Origin: Glaciecola sp. 33A
GTDB lineage: Bacteria > Pseudomonadota > Gammaproteobacteria > Enterobacterales > Alteromonadaceae
Length of the DNA stretch: 64,000 nucleotides
Assembly: GCF_002836745.1 (NCBI RefSeq)
Contig: NZ_PJAR01000042.1
Location: 310,001 to 374,000, forward strand
Direction: 5' to 3'
The notes under the pieces were generated by a model. It was given only the letters and a program-made list of their open reading frames with translations. It made no database searches and was not told the origin of the DNA. The translations under genes and the position numbers were made by a program. Below are positions 39,077 through 47,245 of the stretch, in pieces (positions within the stretch are counted from its first letter, which is position 1; every line of letters begins with the position of its first letter).

Positions 39077-40801
39077 ATGGCAAATCTAATAGACATTATT
39101 GTTCCTGATGTTGGCGGTGAAGAAGTTGAAGTCATAGAACTTTGCGTTACTGTTGGCGAGGCTGTAGACGCTGAGGCATCAATTGTAACCGTCGAAAGTG
39201 ATAAGGCGAGCATGGATATTCCGTGTACCGACGCTGGTATTATAAAATCACTCAAAGTAAAAGTGGGCGATAAAATTAAGCAAGGCGATGTTTTAGGCCA
39301 AATGGAATCGGGCGCTGCTGCGCCAGAGCCTGAGCTGCCAGCAGCAACTGAAAGCCAAGCTGAGACTGCACCAGCCAAAGCTCCTGAGGCCGCCGCAAAA
39401 CCGGAAGCACCTGCAAACAGCACAGCGGCTTCAACTAGTAGCAAAACTATTGACGTTACCGTGCCTGATATAGGCGACGCAACCGAAGTAGATATTATTG
39501 AATTGTTGGTTGCTGTGGGTGATACCGTTGAACCAGAAGATGGTTTGATTACACTTGAAACCGACAAAGCAACAATGGACGTACCTGCACCAGAAGGCGG
39601 TAAAATTGTTAGTTTAGCGGTAAAGGTTGGCGACAAAGTATCTAAAGGGTCACTCGTATTAACTCTAGAAGTTGCGGGGGCAGCATCAGCATCAGTTGAC
39701 AGTGATTCTGCGTCGACTCCGGTGGCAGCAACGCCGTCAATAGATCCGGCACCAAGTGCACAAGCATCGCCAGCGCCAGCACCTCAAACGCCAGCACCTC
39801 AGACACAGGCACCGAAAGCGCCGCCAGTACCATATCATCCGTCAGCGGGTGATAATGTAAATACGGGCAAAGTACACGCGTCGCCGTCGGTTCGCCGACT
39901 CGCTCGCGAGTTTGGTGTCGACCTCACTCAGGTTCAAGGTTCAGGGCGTAAAAATCGTGTTCAAAAAGATGACGTTCAGTCATTTGTTAAATATGAATTA
40001 TCGCGTCCGAAAATGAACCCCGGTAGTTCGGTGGGGGGTGGAAACACAGGCGGAGGATTACAGGTATTGGCTCAGCCAAAAGTTGATTTTGCAAAGTTTG
40101 GTGAAATTGAAGAAGTGCCACTAACTCGAATTCAAAAGCTTTCTGGTCCAAACTTACACCGAAATTGGGTAACTATTCCACATGTTACGCAATTTGATGA
40201 AGCGGATATTACTGACCTTGAAACGTTCCGTAAGGAACAAAATGCGATTGCTGAAAAGCGTAAGCTTGGGGTGAAAATCACACCTCTGGTCTTTATGATG
40301 AAAGCGGTAGCCGATGCATTAAAACAATATCCTGCTTTTAATAGCAGTTTGTCTGAATCTGGTGAATCATTGGTAATGAAAAAGTATTACCATATCGGTA
40401 TTGCAGTTGACACTCCTGGAGGCTTAATGGTGCCAGTTGTTCGTGATGTTGATAAAAAAGGCATCATGGAAATCTCCAGGGAACTAATGGACATTAGCGC
40501 TAAGGCCAGAGACGGCAAATTGAAGGCGACAGACATGCAGGGTAGTTGTTTTACGATTTCTAGCCTAGGCGGTATAGGTGGTACAGCATTTACACCAATC
40601 GTAAATGCGCCTGATGTGGCTATTTTGGGTGTTTCTAAGTCAGAGATGAAACCAAAGTGGAATGGTAAAGACTTTGAACCTCGTTTAATGTTGCCATTGT
40701 CATTGTCTTATGACCATCGCGTGATTGATGGAGCGCTAGCCGCTCGCTTTTCTGTGCATGTGAGTGGTGCGTTGTCAGACTTGAGACGTATTTTGTTATA
40801 A
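39077..40801 (+). CDS. aceF: Pyruvate dehydrogenase E2, dihydrolipoamide acetyltransferase
   Basis: The core acetyltransferase of the pyruvate dehydrogenase complex. 574 residues with two lipoyl domains (ESDKASMD near residue 41, ETDKATMD near 161), while E. coli AceF has three. Ala/Pro-rich linkers flank them (about 85-115 and 205-255, the latter PAPAPQTPAPQTQAPKAPP). Next come a peripheral-subunit-binding domain (ASPSVRRLAREFGVDLTQV near 272) and the catalytic domain, with the active-site motif DHRVIDG near 548. Lipoylation should occur on the lysine of each lipoyl motif. Confidence 0.97.
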   Translation: MANLIDIIVPDVGGEEVEVIELCVTVGEAVDAEASIVTVESDKASMDIPCTDAGIIKSLKVKVGDKIKQGDVLGQMESGAAAPEPELPAATESQAETAPAKAPEAAAKPEAPANSTAASTSSKTIDVTVPDIGDATEVDIIELLVAVGDTVEPEDGLITLETDKATMDVPAPEGGKIVSLAVKVGDKVSKGSLVLTLEVAGAASASVDSDSASTPVAATPSIDPAPSAQASPAPAPQTPAPQTQAPKAPPVPYHPSAGDNVNTGKVHASPSVRRLAREFGVDLTQVQGSGRKNRVQKDDVQSFVKYELSRPKMNPGSSVGGGNTGGGLQVLAQPKVDFAKFGEIEEVPLTRIQKLSGPNLHRNWVTIPHVTQFDEADITDLETFRKEQNAIAEKRKLGVKITPLVFMMKAVADALKQYPAFNSSLSESGESLVMKKYYHIGIAVDTPGGLMVPVVRDVDKKGIMEISRELMDISAKARDGKLKATDMQGSCFTISSLGGIGGTAFTPIVNAPDVAILGVSKSEMKPKWNGKDFEPRLMLPLSLSYDHRVIDGALAARFSVHVSGALSDLRRILL

Positions 40802-40812
40802 AACCAAAACCG

Positions 40813-40832
40813 CCAAGGGTTATTGCCCTTGG
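40813..40832 (+). other. Hairpin in the aceF-lpdA gap
   Basis: CCAAGGG and CCCTTGG form a perfect 7-base-pair stem around 6 bases, directly after aceF in a 146-base gap. With no T-run it is more likely a stabilising or processing structure than a terminator. lpdA probably also has its own promoter further on, not identified here. Confidence 0.4.
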
Positions 40833-40947
40833 GGAATGTGTTTCAGAGCTAGAAAAGTGCATTGGAACAAAAAGTTTTGCAGGTTGGCGTGTGAATCGGT
40901 AAGATCCGCGCAAAGCAAGCATCTAATCATAAAATTTTGAGGTCATA

Positions 40948-42366
40948 ATGAGCGAGATTAAAACTCAGTTGGTCGTACTAGGCGCAGGTCCTGGTGGATA
41001 TTCTGCAGCATTCAGAGCAGCCGATTTAGGCGTAGACACCGTGATAATAGACGCTCGCGAAGCACTAGGTGGGGTTTGTTTAAACGTAGGTTGCATCCCT
41101 TCCAAAGCACTATTACACGTAGCTAAAGTAATTCAAGAAGCGAAGCAGTTGTCTGCGCATGGCGTCACTTTTGGTGAGCCAACTTTCGACTTGGATAAAA
41201 TTCGCGGTTGGAAAGACAGTGTTGTAGAGCAATTGACTAAAGGCCTGTCTGGCATGGCCAAAATGCGCAAAGTTAAACACGTGCAGGGTTATGGCAAATT
41301 CACTGGCCCAAATACCATTGAAGTTGAAGGTAAAGACGGTATAACTACGATTACTTTTGATAACGCAATTATCGCCGCCGGTTCTGAACCCGTTAGCTTG
41401 CCGTTTGTTCCAAAGGATGAACGCGTAATTGATTCAACGGGCGCATTAGAAATGCGCGATATTCCGAGCAAAATGTTGGTATTAGGTGGTGGTATCATCG
41501 GTCTTGAAATGGGCACGGTCTATCATGCCTTGGGTTCAAAGATTGATGTGGTCGAGTTCCTCGACCAACTTATGCCTGCGGCTGACAAAGACATCGTTAA
41601 AATGTACATGAAAACCATAAAAAATAAATTCAACACCATGCTTGAAACGAAAGTAACCGGTATTGAAGCGAAAGATGATGGTTTGTATGTGACATTTGAG
41701 GGCAAACAAGCACCAGCGGAACCTGTTCGTTATGACAGAGTTCTGGTTGCTGTTGGGCGTAAGCCAAACGGTTCACTGGTTGCTGCGCAGAAAGCGGGCG
41801 TCACGGTAACTGAACGCGGTTTCATTGAAGTCGATAAACAAATGCGTACCAACGTATCAAATATTTTTGCCATTGGTGACCTTGTTGGTCAACCCATGCT
41901 TGCTCACAAAGCGTCACATGAAGGCCATGTTGCTGCTGAAGTTGTTGCCGGTAAAAAGCATTATTTCGATCCGAAATGTATTCCTTCGGTTGCTTACACT
42001 GAGCCAGAAGTTGCTTGGGTTGGTGTAACTGAAAAAGAGGCTATCGAGCAAGGTCTTAACTACGAAGTAGCAACGTTCCCATGGGCAGCCTCGGGCCGCG
42101 CAATTGCTTGTGCTGCAACTGATGGCTTGACTAAAATGATTTTCGAAAAAGACACTGGTCGTATCATTGGTGGTGCTATCGTTGGCACTAACGCAGGCGA
42201 AATGCTGGGTGAAATCGGTTTAGCAATCGAAATGGGTGCTGATGCAGAAGATATCGCATTAACGGTTCATGCTCATCCAACATTGAACGAATCAATCGGC
42301 CTTGCTGCTGAGTTATTCGAAGGCAGCATCACCGATATGCCAAACCCTAAAGCAAAGAAAAAATAA
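40948..42366 (+). CDS. lpdA: Dihydrolipoamide dehydrogenase (E3)
   Basis: The FAD/NAD enzyme that reoxidises lipoamide in the pyruvate and 2-oxoglutarate dehydrogenase complexes and in glycine cleavage. 472 residues. Seen are the FAD Rossmann motif VLGAGPGGYSAAFRA near residue 10, the redox disulfide GGVCLNVGCIPSK near 42, the NAD-binding GGGIIGLEMG near 182, and the catalytic His-Glu pair in HAHPTLNE near 444. The gcv genes near 60-64 kb also depend on this enzyme as L-protein. Confidence 0.98.
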   Translation: MSEIKTQLVVLGAGPGGYSAAFRAADLGVDTVIIDAREALGGVCLNVGCIPSKALLHVAKVIQEAKQLSAHGVTFGEPTFDLDKIRGWKDSVVEQLTKGLSGMAKMRKVKHVQGYGKFTGPNTIEVEGKDGITTITFDNAIIAAGSEPVSLPFVPKDERVIDSTGALEMRDIPSKMLVLGGGIIGLEMGTVYHALGSKIDVVEFLDQLMPAADKDIVKMYMKTIKNKFNTMLETKVTGIEAKDDGLYVTFEGKQAPAEPVRYDRVLVAVGRKPNGSLVAAQKAGVTVTERGFIEVDKQMRTNVSNIFAIGDLVGQPMLAHKASHEGHVAAEVVAGKKHYFDPKCIPSVAYTEPEVAWVGVTEKEAIEQGLNYEVATFPWAASGRAIACAATDGLTKMIFEKDTGRIIGGAIVGTNAGEMLGEIGLAIEMGADAEDIALTVHAHPTLNESIGLAAELFEGSITDMPNPKAKKK

Positions 42367-42390
42367 ACTCGCATTTTGCTTAACCAATAC

Positions 42391-42421
42391 AAAGCCGATA
42401 CTGTTGAAGTATCGGCTTTTT
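42391..42421 (+). terminator. Rho-independent terminator of lpdA
   Basis: AAAGCCGATAC pairs perfectly with GTATCGGCTTT (11 base pairs, 7-base loop) and ends in a T-run, 24 bases after lpdA. It marks the end of the pdh operon. Confidence 0.9.
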
Positions 42422-42433
42422 GCTTTCAAAAAA

Positions 42434-42563
42434 GGCGTAGAGCAGACAGTGAGGGCGTTTCCCCTAACCGACACGCTGTTCGCCATCCATGGCCGCTCTC
42501 TAATGGCGTCCTTGCCATCAGAATGTCGGTTAGGGGAAACGCCCTCACTGTCTGCTCTGCGCC
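42434..42563. repeat. 130-base near-perfect inverted repeat with 40-base arms
   Basis: The arms 42434-42473 and 42524-42563 are reverse complements over 40 bases with a single mismatch (a G-U pair if transcribed). They begin GGCGTAGAGCAGACAG on the left. The 50-base loop contains a smaller inverted repeat, CGCCAT (42481-42486) and ATGGCG (42503-42508). It follows the lpdA terminator and is visibly more GC-rich than its surroundings. It looks like a miniature hairpin element or extragenic palindrome rather than a terminator. No target-site duplication is evident. Confidence 0.9.
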
Positions 42564-42787
42564 TTATCGCGCAGCGTTGGCATTATAGATTGCGGCCCAT
42601 GTAAAGCCACAGCGATGCAAAATAAATAAAACAGCACTTTTTAGCACTAGAACTCGTACCATGTAGACAATGATCTACACAACACAGAGCTTATTGCTGT
42701 TATTTTAGTCACAGATAAGAAGGTTGTGTGTTAATAATAACGTTGAGTTTGTATGCAGCATCCTACTAATCCGAGACACTTGTCATA
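42564..42787. other. Intergenic region after the inverted repeat
   Basis: No gene is seen here. The stretch is AT-rich and presumably holds the promoter of the DUF1289 gene, but no hexamer pair stands out. It ends directly at the DUF1289 start. Confidence 0.4.
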
Positions 42788-43039
42788 ATGAGCGATATGC
42801 AGCAATTAGAGTTTTTTGCTATCCCGAGCCCATGTATTGGTATTTGCCAATCGGGGCCGCGAGGATATTGCAAAGGGTGTTTTAGAAGTCGAGAAGAGAG
42901 ACTTCATTGGTTACAAATTGATGATCAAACTAAAAGATTAGTGGTGAAAGCGTGTAACCGCCGCAAACAGGCATGGATGCGTAAAAAAGCAGAGCCCAAA
43001 GTACAAAATAAGTTGGGTGAACAACAAGATTTATTTTAA
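42788..43039 (+). CDS. DUF1289 small cysteine-rich protein
   Basis: 83 residues. It carries the DUF1289 signature PSPCIGICQ then GYCKGCFRSREERLHW (residues 13-41), with four cysteines that could bind a metal. The C-terminal half is basic. The family (E. coli YdhL-like) has no established function and is often encoded near fumarase or redox genes. Here it stands alone after the pdh operon terminator and the large inverted repeat. Confidence 0.85.
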   Translation: MSDMQQLEFFAIPSPCIGICQSGPRGYCKGCFRSREERLHWLQIDDQTKRLVVKACNRRKQAWMRKKAEPKVQNKLGEQQDLF

Positions 43040-43198
43040 TTTATTATTTTTATTTTGATAAATACCAAGCATATAATCAACTTAGGTTTACGCTAGCGAT
43101 TTAAGGTATAGATTACTTAAACAAGGTATTATCAGTACCACCCTATACAGAGCTGTATTGAGTATAATCGGCACATCGTTATTAACCAAGACCGAATT

Positions 43199-44026
43199 AT
43201 GCCAATTAAGCCTCTTGTTAAATTTGCGTCAAAATCATTTACGCTTCCAAACACTTGTGTGAATCTCAGAGTTGCTCTGGATGACCCGAGAAAAGACATA
43301 GCTCAGATTGCTCAATTAATTTCTGTCGATCCCTCTTTGAGTGGAAAAATCTTAAAATTGGCGAATAGCGCCTTGTTTAGATTTCCTAGTCAAATTGAAA
43401 CGGTGACAAAAGCATTGAATGTCATTGGTGGTGAAGCGGCTTATAATATATCTATTGCAGAAACGGCAAACATCGCCTTTAAAACTTTTAATTCAACGGT
43501 TATTGATTTTGCAGCATATTGGCAAAAAGCAGTCATGTGTGGTGTGATTGCGAAAAACATGGCTCAACAAAAGCAGTTACGTGGTAGTGAACGTTTTTTT
43601 GTATTGGGTATTCTGCAAGCGCTAAGTGAATTAATTGTCGCCAGTAAGCACACGCAGGCCTATATCAGGTTTAAGAATGATGAGGAGATTGCCGCACCAT
43701 TGGCAAAACAAATGAAACACTTTAGATTTACCTTTCCAGAATGCAGTGGACTGATTATCGAAGAGTGGAAATTACCACAGTCATTAGTTGTGCCGCTGAA
43801 AACGCTGACGCACCCGCCTAGTGAAAAGATGAGATTGGATGAGAGTATTCTTTACCTTGCTATTACAATTTGTGAAGTTGAAGACGAGGACATTAAAGTA
43901 GAAAATCTTCCACAAATTAATTGTCAAGCAATTGAGATGGTTGGATTGAGCGATGAAGATTATGATATGATAATCAACTATTCGCGTTTGGAAACGTTTA
44001 AAATTGCGAATTTGATAAATTCGTAA
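43199..44026 (+). CDS. HDOD domain protein
   Basis: 275 residues spanning essentially one HDOD domain. Typical elements are PNTCVNLRVALDDPRKDIAQIAQLISVDPSLSGKILKLANSALF-like helices (about 17-60) and the TVTKALNVIGGEAAYNISI region (about 68-85). The HD metal-binding pair of true HD phosphohydrolases is not retained, as is usual for HDOD, so a signalling or scaffold role is likely, not catalysis. No response regulator or GGDEF domain is fused. The next gene begins 25 bases downstream, so they may be co-transcribed. Confidence 0.85.
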   Translation: MPIKPLVKFASKSFTLPNTCVNLRVALDDPRKDIAQIAQLISVDPSLSGKILKLANSALFRFPSQIETVTKALNVIGGEAAYNISIAETANIAFKTFNSTVIDFAAYWQKAVMCGVIAKNMAQQKQLRGSERFFVLGILQALSELIVASKHTQAYIRFKNDEEIAAPLAKQMKHFRFTFPECSGLIIEEWKLPQSLVVPLKTLTHPPSEKMRLDESILYLAITICEVEDEDIKVENLPQINCQAIEMVGLSDEDYDMIINYSRLETFKIANLINS

Positions 44027-44050
44027 ACTTTAAATAGCTTTGCCAAAAAC

Positions 44051-44863
44051 ATGCCTAGATTAAAAGTAACAGCCTTAATTGGCGCTCTTTGTGTTTGTCT
44101 CATTTTGTCATTTCAGGCGAACGCGTCCAGTGACATCTTGAAAAAACTTTACCTAAAAGAAAAAAAACTAAAACAAAAGTCACAAGGTATATCACTAAGT
44201 GGTGAATTTGGTGTACTGACCGCAAGTGGCAATACCAACACCAGTACATTTAAAGCTGCGTTAACTTCAGAGCACGAAATGCAGCGCTGGAGTAATAGTT
44301 ATCAAAGCGAAATAGTTTATAAACAGAACAAAACCGCTACTGAGACTATCGTCACTGCACAACGATTTTTAATAAACGCACAGCTAGATTATAAGTTGCC
44401 TTCAAAAAACAATCGTTTATTTATTTTCGCCGAATATAGCAACGACAGATTCAGTGGTTTCCGTTACCAAAGCGCGTTTGCGGCAGGGTGGAGCGCGCAT
44501 GCTTGGAAAAATGAAGAAAGCCAATTTAGATATAGTGTTGGGCCAGGATTTGCCTATGCGCAACGAGACGTGATAGATGAAGAGGCGCGAAAGTCGTATG
44601 ATGTTTTTAACGAAATGATTATAAGAGCCTCTCTTGATTATCGCTTATCCTTGAGCGACTCTGCAAGGTTTAGACAGTTTATGAGCACAGAAGCGGGTCA
44701 GGAAACGAATCGCTCTCGCTCTGAAACAACGCTGACGGCGAGTATTATTGAATCGCTAGCAATGAAACTGTCTTTTGTGATGATTTATAATGACGGAACG
44801 CTAAAAAGAAACGAAGACTTGAGTACAGAAACCACTATTTCATTGGTCTATCAGTTTTTTTAA
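44051..44863 (+). CDS. DUF481 family outer membrane protein (copy 1)
   Basis: 270 residues. The N-terminus is a signal peptide (LIGALCVCLILSFQANA, cleavage near residue 26), then a Lys-rich stretch and the DUF481 beta-barrel. Family stretches include GEFGVLTASGNTNTSTFKAAL, EMQRWSNSYQSEIVYK and FRYSVGPGFAYAQ. The protein ends in a C-terminal Phe (SLVYQFF), the usual outer-membrane assembly signal. Related E. coli YdiY is described as salt-inducible, but the function is unknown. It is a tandem paralogue of the next gene. Confidence 0.88.
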   Translation: MPRLKVTALIGALCVCLILSFQANASSDILKKLYLKEKKLKQKSQGISLSGEFGVLTASGNTNTSTFKAALTSEHEMQRWSNSYQSEIVYKQNKTATETIVTAQRFLINAQLDYKLPSKNNRLFIFAEYSNDRFSGFRYQSAFAAGWSAHAWKNEESQFRYSVGPGFAYAQRDVIDEEARKSYDVFNEMIIRASLDYRLSLSDSARFRQFMSTEAGQETNRSRSETTLTASIIESLAMKLSFVMIYNDGTLKRNEDLSTETTISLVYQFF

Positions 44864-44965
44864 CTTGCCTAAATTGGGGAAAACGATAGACTACGAACCG
44901 CGTTTCTTCGAGGCTATGGTATTTATTGTTTCTAGCCATCTTAAATACATAATATGGAAAAATTT

Positions 44966-45715
44966 ATGAAACTCTTAACTATATCGGTAGCAGTTGCCTT
45001 AGGTTTTTTTGCTTCTGGTGCACAGTCACAAGAAGCAACATTTACAATGGATGGTGAACTTGGCTTTATCTTCACCGCTGGTAACACCGAAACAACATCA
45101 GCTAATGCTGCATTAAACGCCAAACAAGAGCTTGAGATGTGGAGTAATGAGTTTACTTTGAAAGCTTTGTACAAGAAGGACACAGTAGATGGTGTTGAAA
45201 CAACGTCAGCCGATAAGAAGTTTGCCTCTGCTCAGGGTAACTATAAGCTAGATAACCCCGATCATCGTTTATTCGGATTTGCCTCATATGAAGATGACCG
45301 TTTTAGTGAATTTGATTATCAATCAACAGTAGCAGGTGGTTGGAACCAAAAGCTTTGGGAAGACGACACCAGTAGCTTTGAATTCAGTGTCGGACCCGGT
45401 TACTCATTCGCTGACCGATTTGTTACCGATGTTGATGGCAATCTAACCACCGAATCAGAAAATGGTATTGTTGTTCGCGGTGCTTTTTCTTATGCCTATA
45501 GCCTTTCAGAGACAGCTAAATTTACACAATCCTTTTCAACAGAAGTCGGTGCTGATAACACGAAATCTCGCGCAGAAAGCGCAGTGAGTGCTAAAATCGC
45601 GGGTGGCTTGTCAATGAAAGCTGCAATCAAATTTGATCACAACTCAGACGTAACGGGCATTCGTGATAACTTAGATACTGAAACTTCGGTTAACCTGGTT
45701 TATACGTTCTTCTAA
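44966..45715 (+). CDS. DUF481 family outer membrane protein (copy 2)
   Basis: About 249 residues. The start at 44966 (MKLLTISVAVALGFFASGAQS) gives a clean signal peptide; an ATG 12 bases upstream has no ribosome-binding site. The mature part aligns with the previous gene throughout: GELGFIFTAGNTETTSANAAL, ELEMWSNEFTLKALYK, FEFSVGPGYSFAD and the terminal LVYTFF. It is more acidic and better preserved than copy 1. The pair probably arose by tandem duplication. A gap of about 100 bases separates them, so separate promoters are possible. Confidence 0.88.
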   Translation: MKLLTISVAVALGFFASGAQSQEATFTMDGELGFIFTAGNTETTSANAALNAKQELEMWSNEFTLKALYKKDTVDGVETTSADKKFASAQGNYKLDNPDHRLFGFASYEDDRFSEFDYQSTVAGGWNQKLWEDDTSSFEFSVGPGYSFADRFVTDVDGNLTTESENGIVVRGAFSYAYSLSETAKFTQSFSTEVGADNTKSRAESAVSAKIAGGLSMKAAIKFDHNSDVTGIRDNLDTETSVNLVYTFF

Positions 45716-45810
45716 AAATTAGCTTTGAAATAAGTTAAGCATTCGGCACGAAGAACTAAGGTTCAGTGTATCAACATCTCCGCTATGCAATCTTTTTAAT
45801 GCGAAGATTT

Positions 45811-46551
45811 TTACTTTTTCTTACTAATTGAATCACGCACTTTGCCATACTCTTGGCCCCAAGTATCACTCATTTGACTGCGAACATCCCAAAGTTCAGG
45901 GAAGAATTGCTGACGTGCGCCGTTTTGCAGTACTTCTACAGGACGGCCTTTGAGTGAATTAGAATTAATGCCAATTGAGCGACGGATCAAAAACATATGA
46001 TTCCATCTGAATTTTTGCATTAATTCGTCAAATTCAATTAATGCTTCTGCCACAGCATACGCATCACAATGGCTGAATTGCTTGTCATAAATGTCTTGCA
46101 CGGTTTGCTTTCGACCATGTAAATAATGTTTTTCAAACAGTTGCCAAATATCCTTCGGCATTTTTAGCAAAGTAACAAATCCGGGAGATTCTTGACCACT
46201 ACCATTACCTAATTGCAGTCTAATCTGCTGATATTCTTTTGGTGACATGGTCTCCAGTAAATCCAATTGTTGGATCATCAGACGCTGGATCATATGCACC
46301 CGTCGCATTTGTGACAGGATAGGTATGGACTTGTTTAATTGTATCTTTTCCAGCACATCAATTAGCGTAAAAATAATTTGCTTCATCCACAGTTCTTCTA
46401 CTTGATGCACTAGTTGAAACTGTAATTCATCATGGGTAGACAGCTCAGCTAAGGGTTTTTGGCAGGACAATAATTTATCGCATTGCAAGTAAACGCCATA
46501 GTCGAGCATTTGCGGGTTGTTCAATTCTTTGCTGTATTTTTCGCGAAACAT
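45811..46551 (-). CDS. Tryptophan 2,3-dioxygenase-like haem protein
   Basis: About 246 residues from the ATG at 46551 (MFREKY), which fits the family better than one 57 bases upstream. Tryptophan 2,3-dioxygenase features are clear: YLQCDKLLSCQKPL, then STHDELQFQLVHQVEELWMKQ with the active-site His (residue 40), YQQIRLQLGNGSGQES with the substrate-carboxylate Arg (111), and FRWNHMFLIRRSIG with the haem-ligand His (185). However, the GTGGS substrate loop that follows in true enzymes is replaced (NSNSLKGRPVEVL), and SGFQS reads SGQES. A changed substrate or reaction is possible. It is divergent from an Lrp-type regulator; no kynureninase gene is nearby. Confidence 0.75.
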   Translation of the reverse strand: MFREKYSKELNNPQMLDYGVYLQCDKLLSCQKPLAELSTHDELQFQLVHQVEELWMKQIIFTLIDVLEKIQLNKSIPILSQMRRVHMIQRLMIQQLDLLETMSPKEYQQIRLQLGNGSGQESPGFVTLLKMPKDIWQLFEKHYLHGRKQTVQDIYDKQFSHCDAYAVAEALIEFDELMQKFRWNHMFLIRRSIGINSNSLKGRPVEVLQNGARQQFFPELWDVRSQMSDTWGQEYGKVRDSISKKK

Positions 46552-46669
46552 GATTGACTCAGAATTTATATACGTGACCTTTATAGTATTCGTTATTGTA
46601 AAAAACATTGTTCTTTATGTTTCATTAAAACTAGACTACGCAGAACGTATTTAATAAAAGTGATTAAAA

Positions 46670-47131
46670 ATGAAGGGTATCGTTCTTGATGATTTGGATT
46701 TGCACATTATTCGTTTACTTGAAGAAGATGGCAGGCAGTCTTTTTCGCTATTGGGTGAAAAGGTAGGATTAAGTAAAACGCCTTGCTGGAATCGCGTTAA
46801 CCGCTTACAAAATGCAGGTGTAATTGAAGGTTATGGTGCGCGTATTAATCCCCAGAAGTTAGGCTTAGAAGTTCGCGCTTTGGTACAAGTGATCGTTGAA
46901 TTTGCGGATTACAAAGCGTTCGAACAAGCTGTCAATAAACACCGCAGTATTGATTGGTGCCAAGCCATTACTGGTGAGTTTGATTACATTATGCAAGTGT
47001 TGGCGGACAATATTGGTGAACTGGACAGCTTATTACGTGAAGAACTGAGTGGTTTGCCTGGTGTGCATCGTTTTACAACTTCAATTTCTACTCGTGTTAT
47101 TAAAGCGGCAAAAGGTGTGAGTCGAACGTAA
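46670..47131 (+). CDS. Lrp/AsnC family transcriptional regulator
   Basis: 153 residues: an N-terminal helix-turn-helix (LDLHIIRLLEEDGRQSFSLLGEKVGLSKTPCWNRV, residues 7-45) and a C-terminal RAM ligand-binding domain (VRALVQVIVEFADYKAFEQAV, CQAITGEFDYIMQVL). It is too diverged from Lrp itself to name. It is divergent from the dioxygenase-like gene with a short shared upstream region, so it probably controls that gene in response to an amino acid, perhaps tryptophan (inference). Confidence 0.92.
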   Translation: MKGIVLDDLDLHIIRLLEEDGRQSFSLLGEKVGLSKTPCWNRVNRLQNAGVIEGYGARINPQKLGLEVRALVQVIVEFADYKAFEQAVNKHRSIDWCQAITGEFDYIMQVLADNIGELDSLLREELSGLPGVHRFTTSISTRVIKAAKGVSRT

Positions 47132-47156
47132 AGAGTAAATTAAAGCGCATAGCAAC

Positions 47157-47190
47157 AAAAAAGCCAGCTACTCAAATGCTAGCTGGCTTT
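47157..47190. terminator. Bidirectional terminator between the Lrp gene and serA
   Basis: AAAGCCAGCTA pairs perfectly with TAGCTGGCTTT (11 base pairs, 9-base loop), flanked by A and T runs on both sides. It sits between converging genes and can serve both. Confidence 0.85.
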
Positions 47191-47245
47191 ATATGGTCAA
47201 TTTATTTTGCTACTCAATCGCATCTGTATTGAGCGAACTGGAGCT

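Noticed and set aside
42302-42604. Reading frames crossing the lpdA end and the inverted repeat
   Set aside because: They overlap the end of lpdA, its terminator and the palindrome, have no ribosome-binding site, and resemble nothing.
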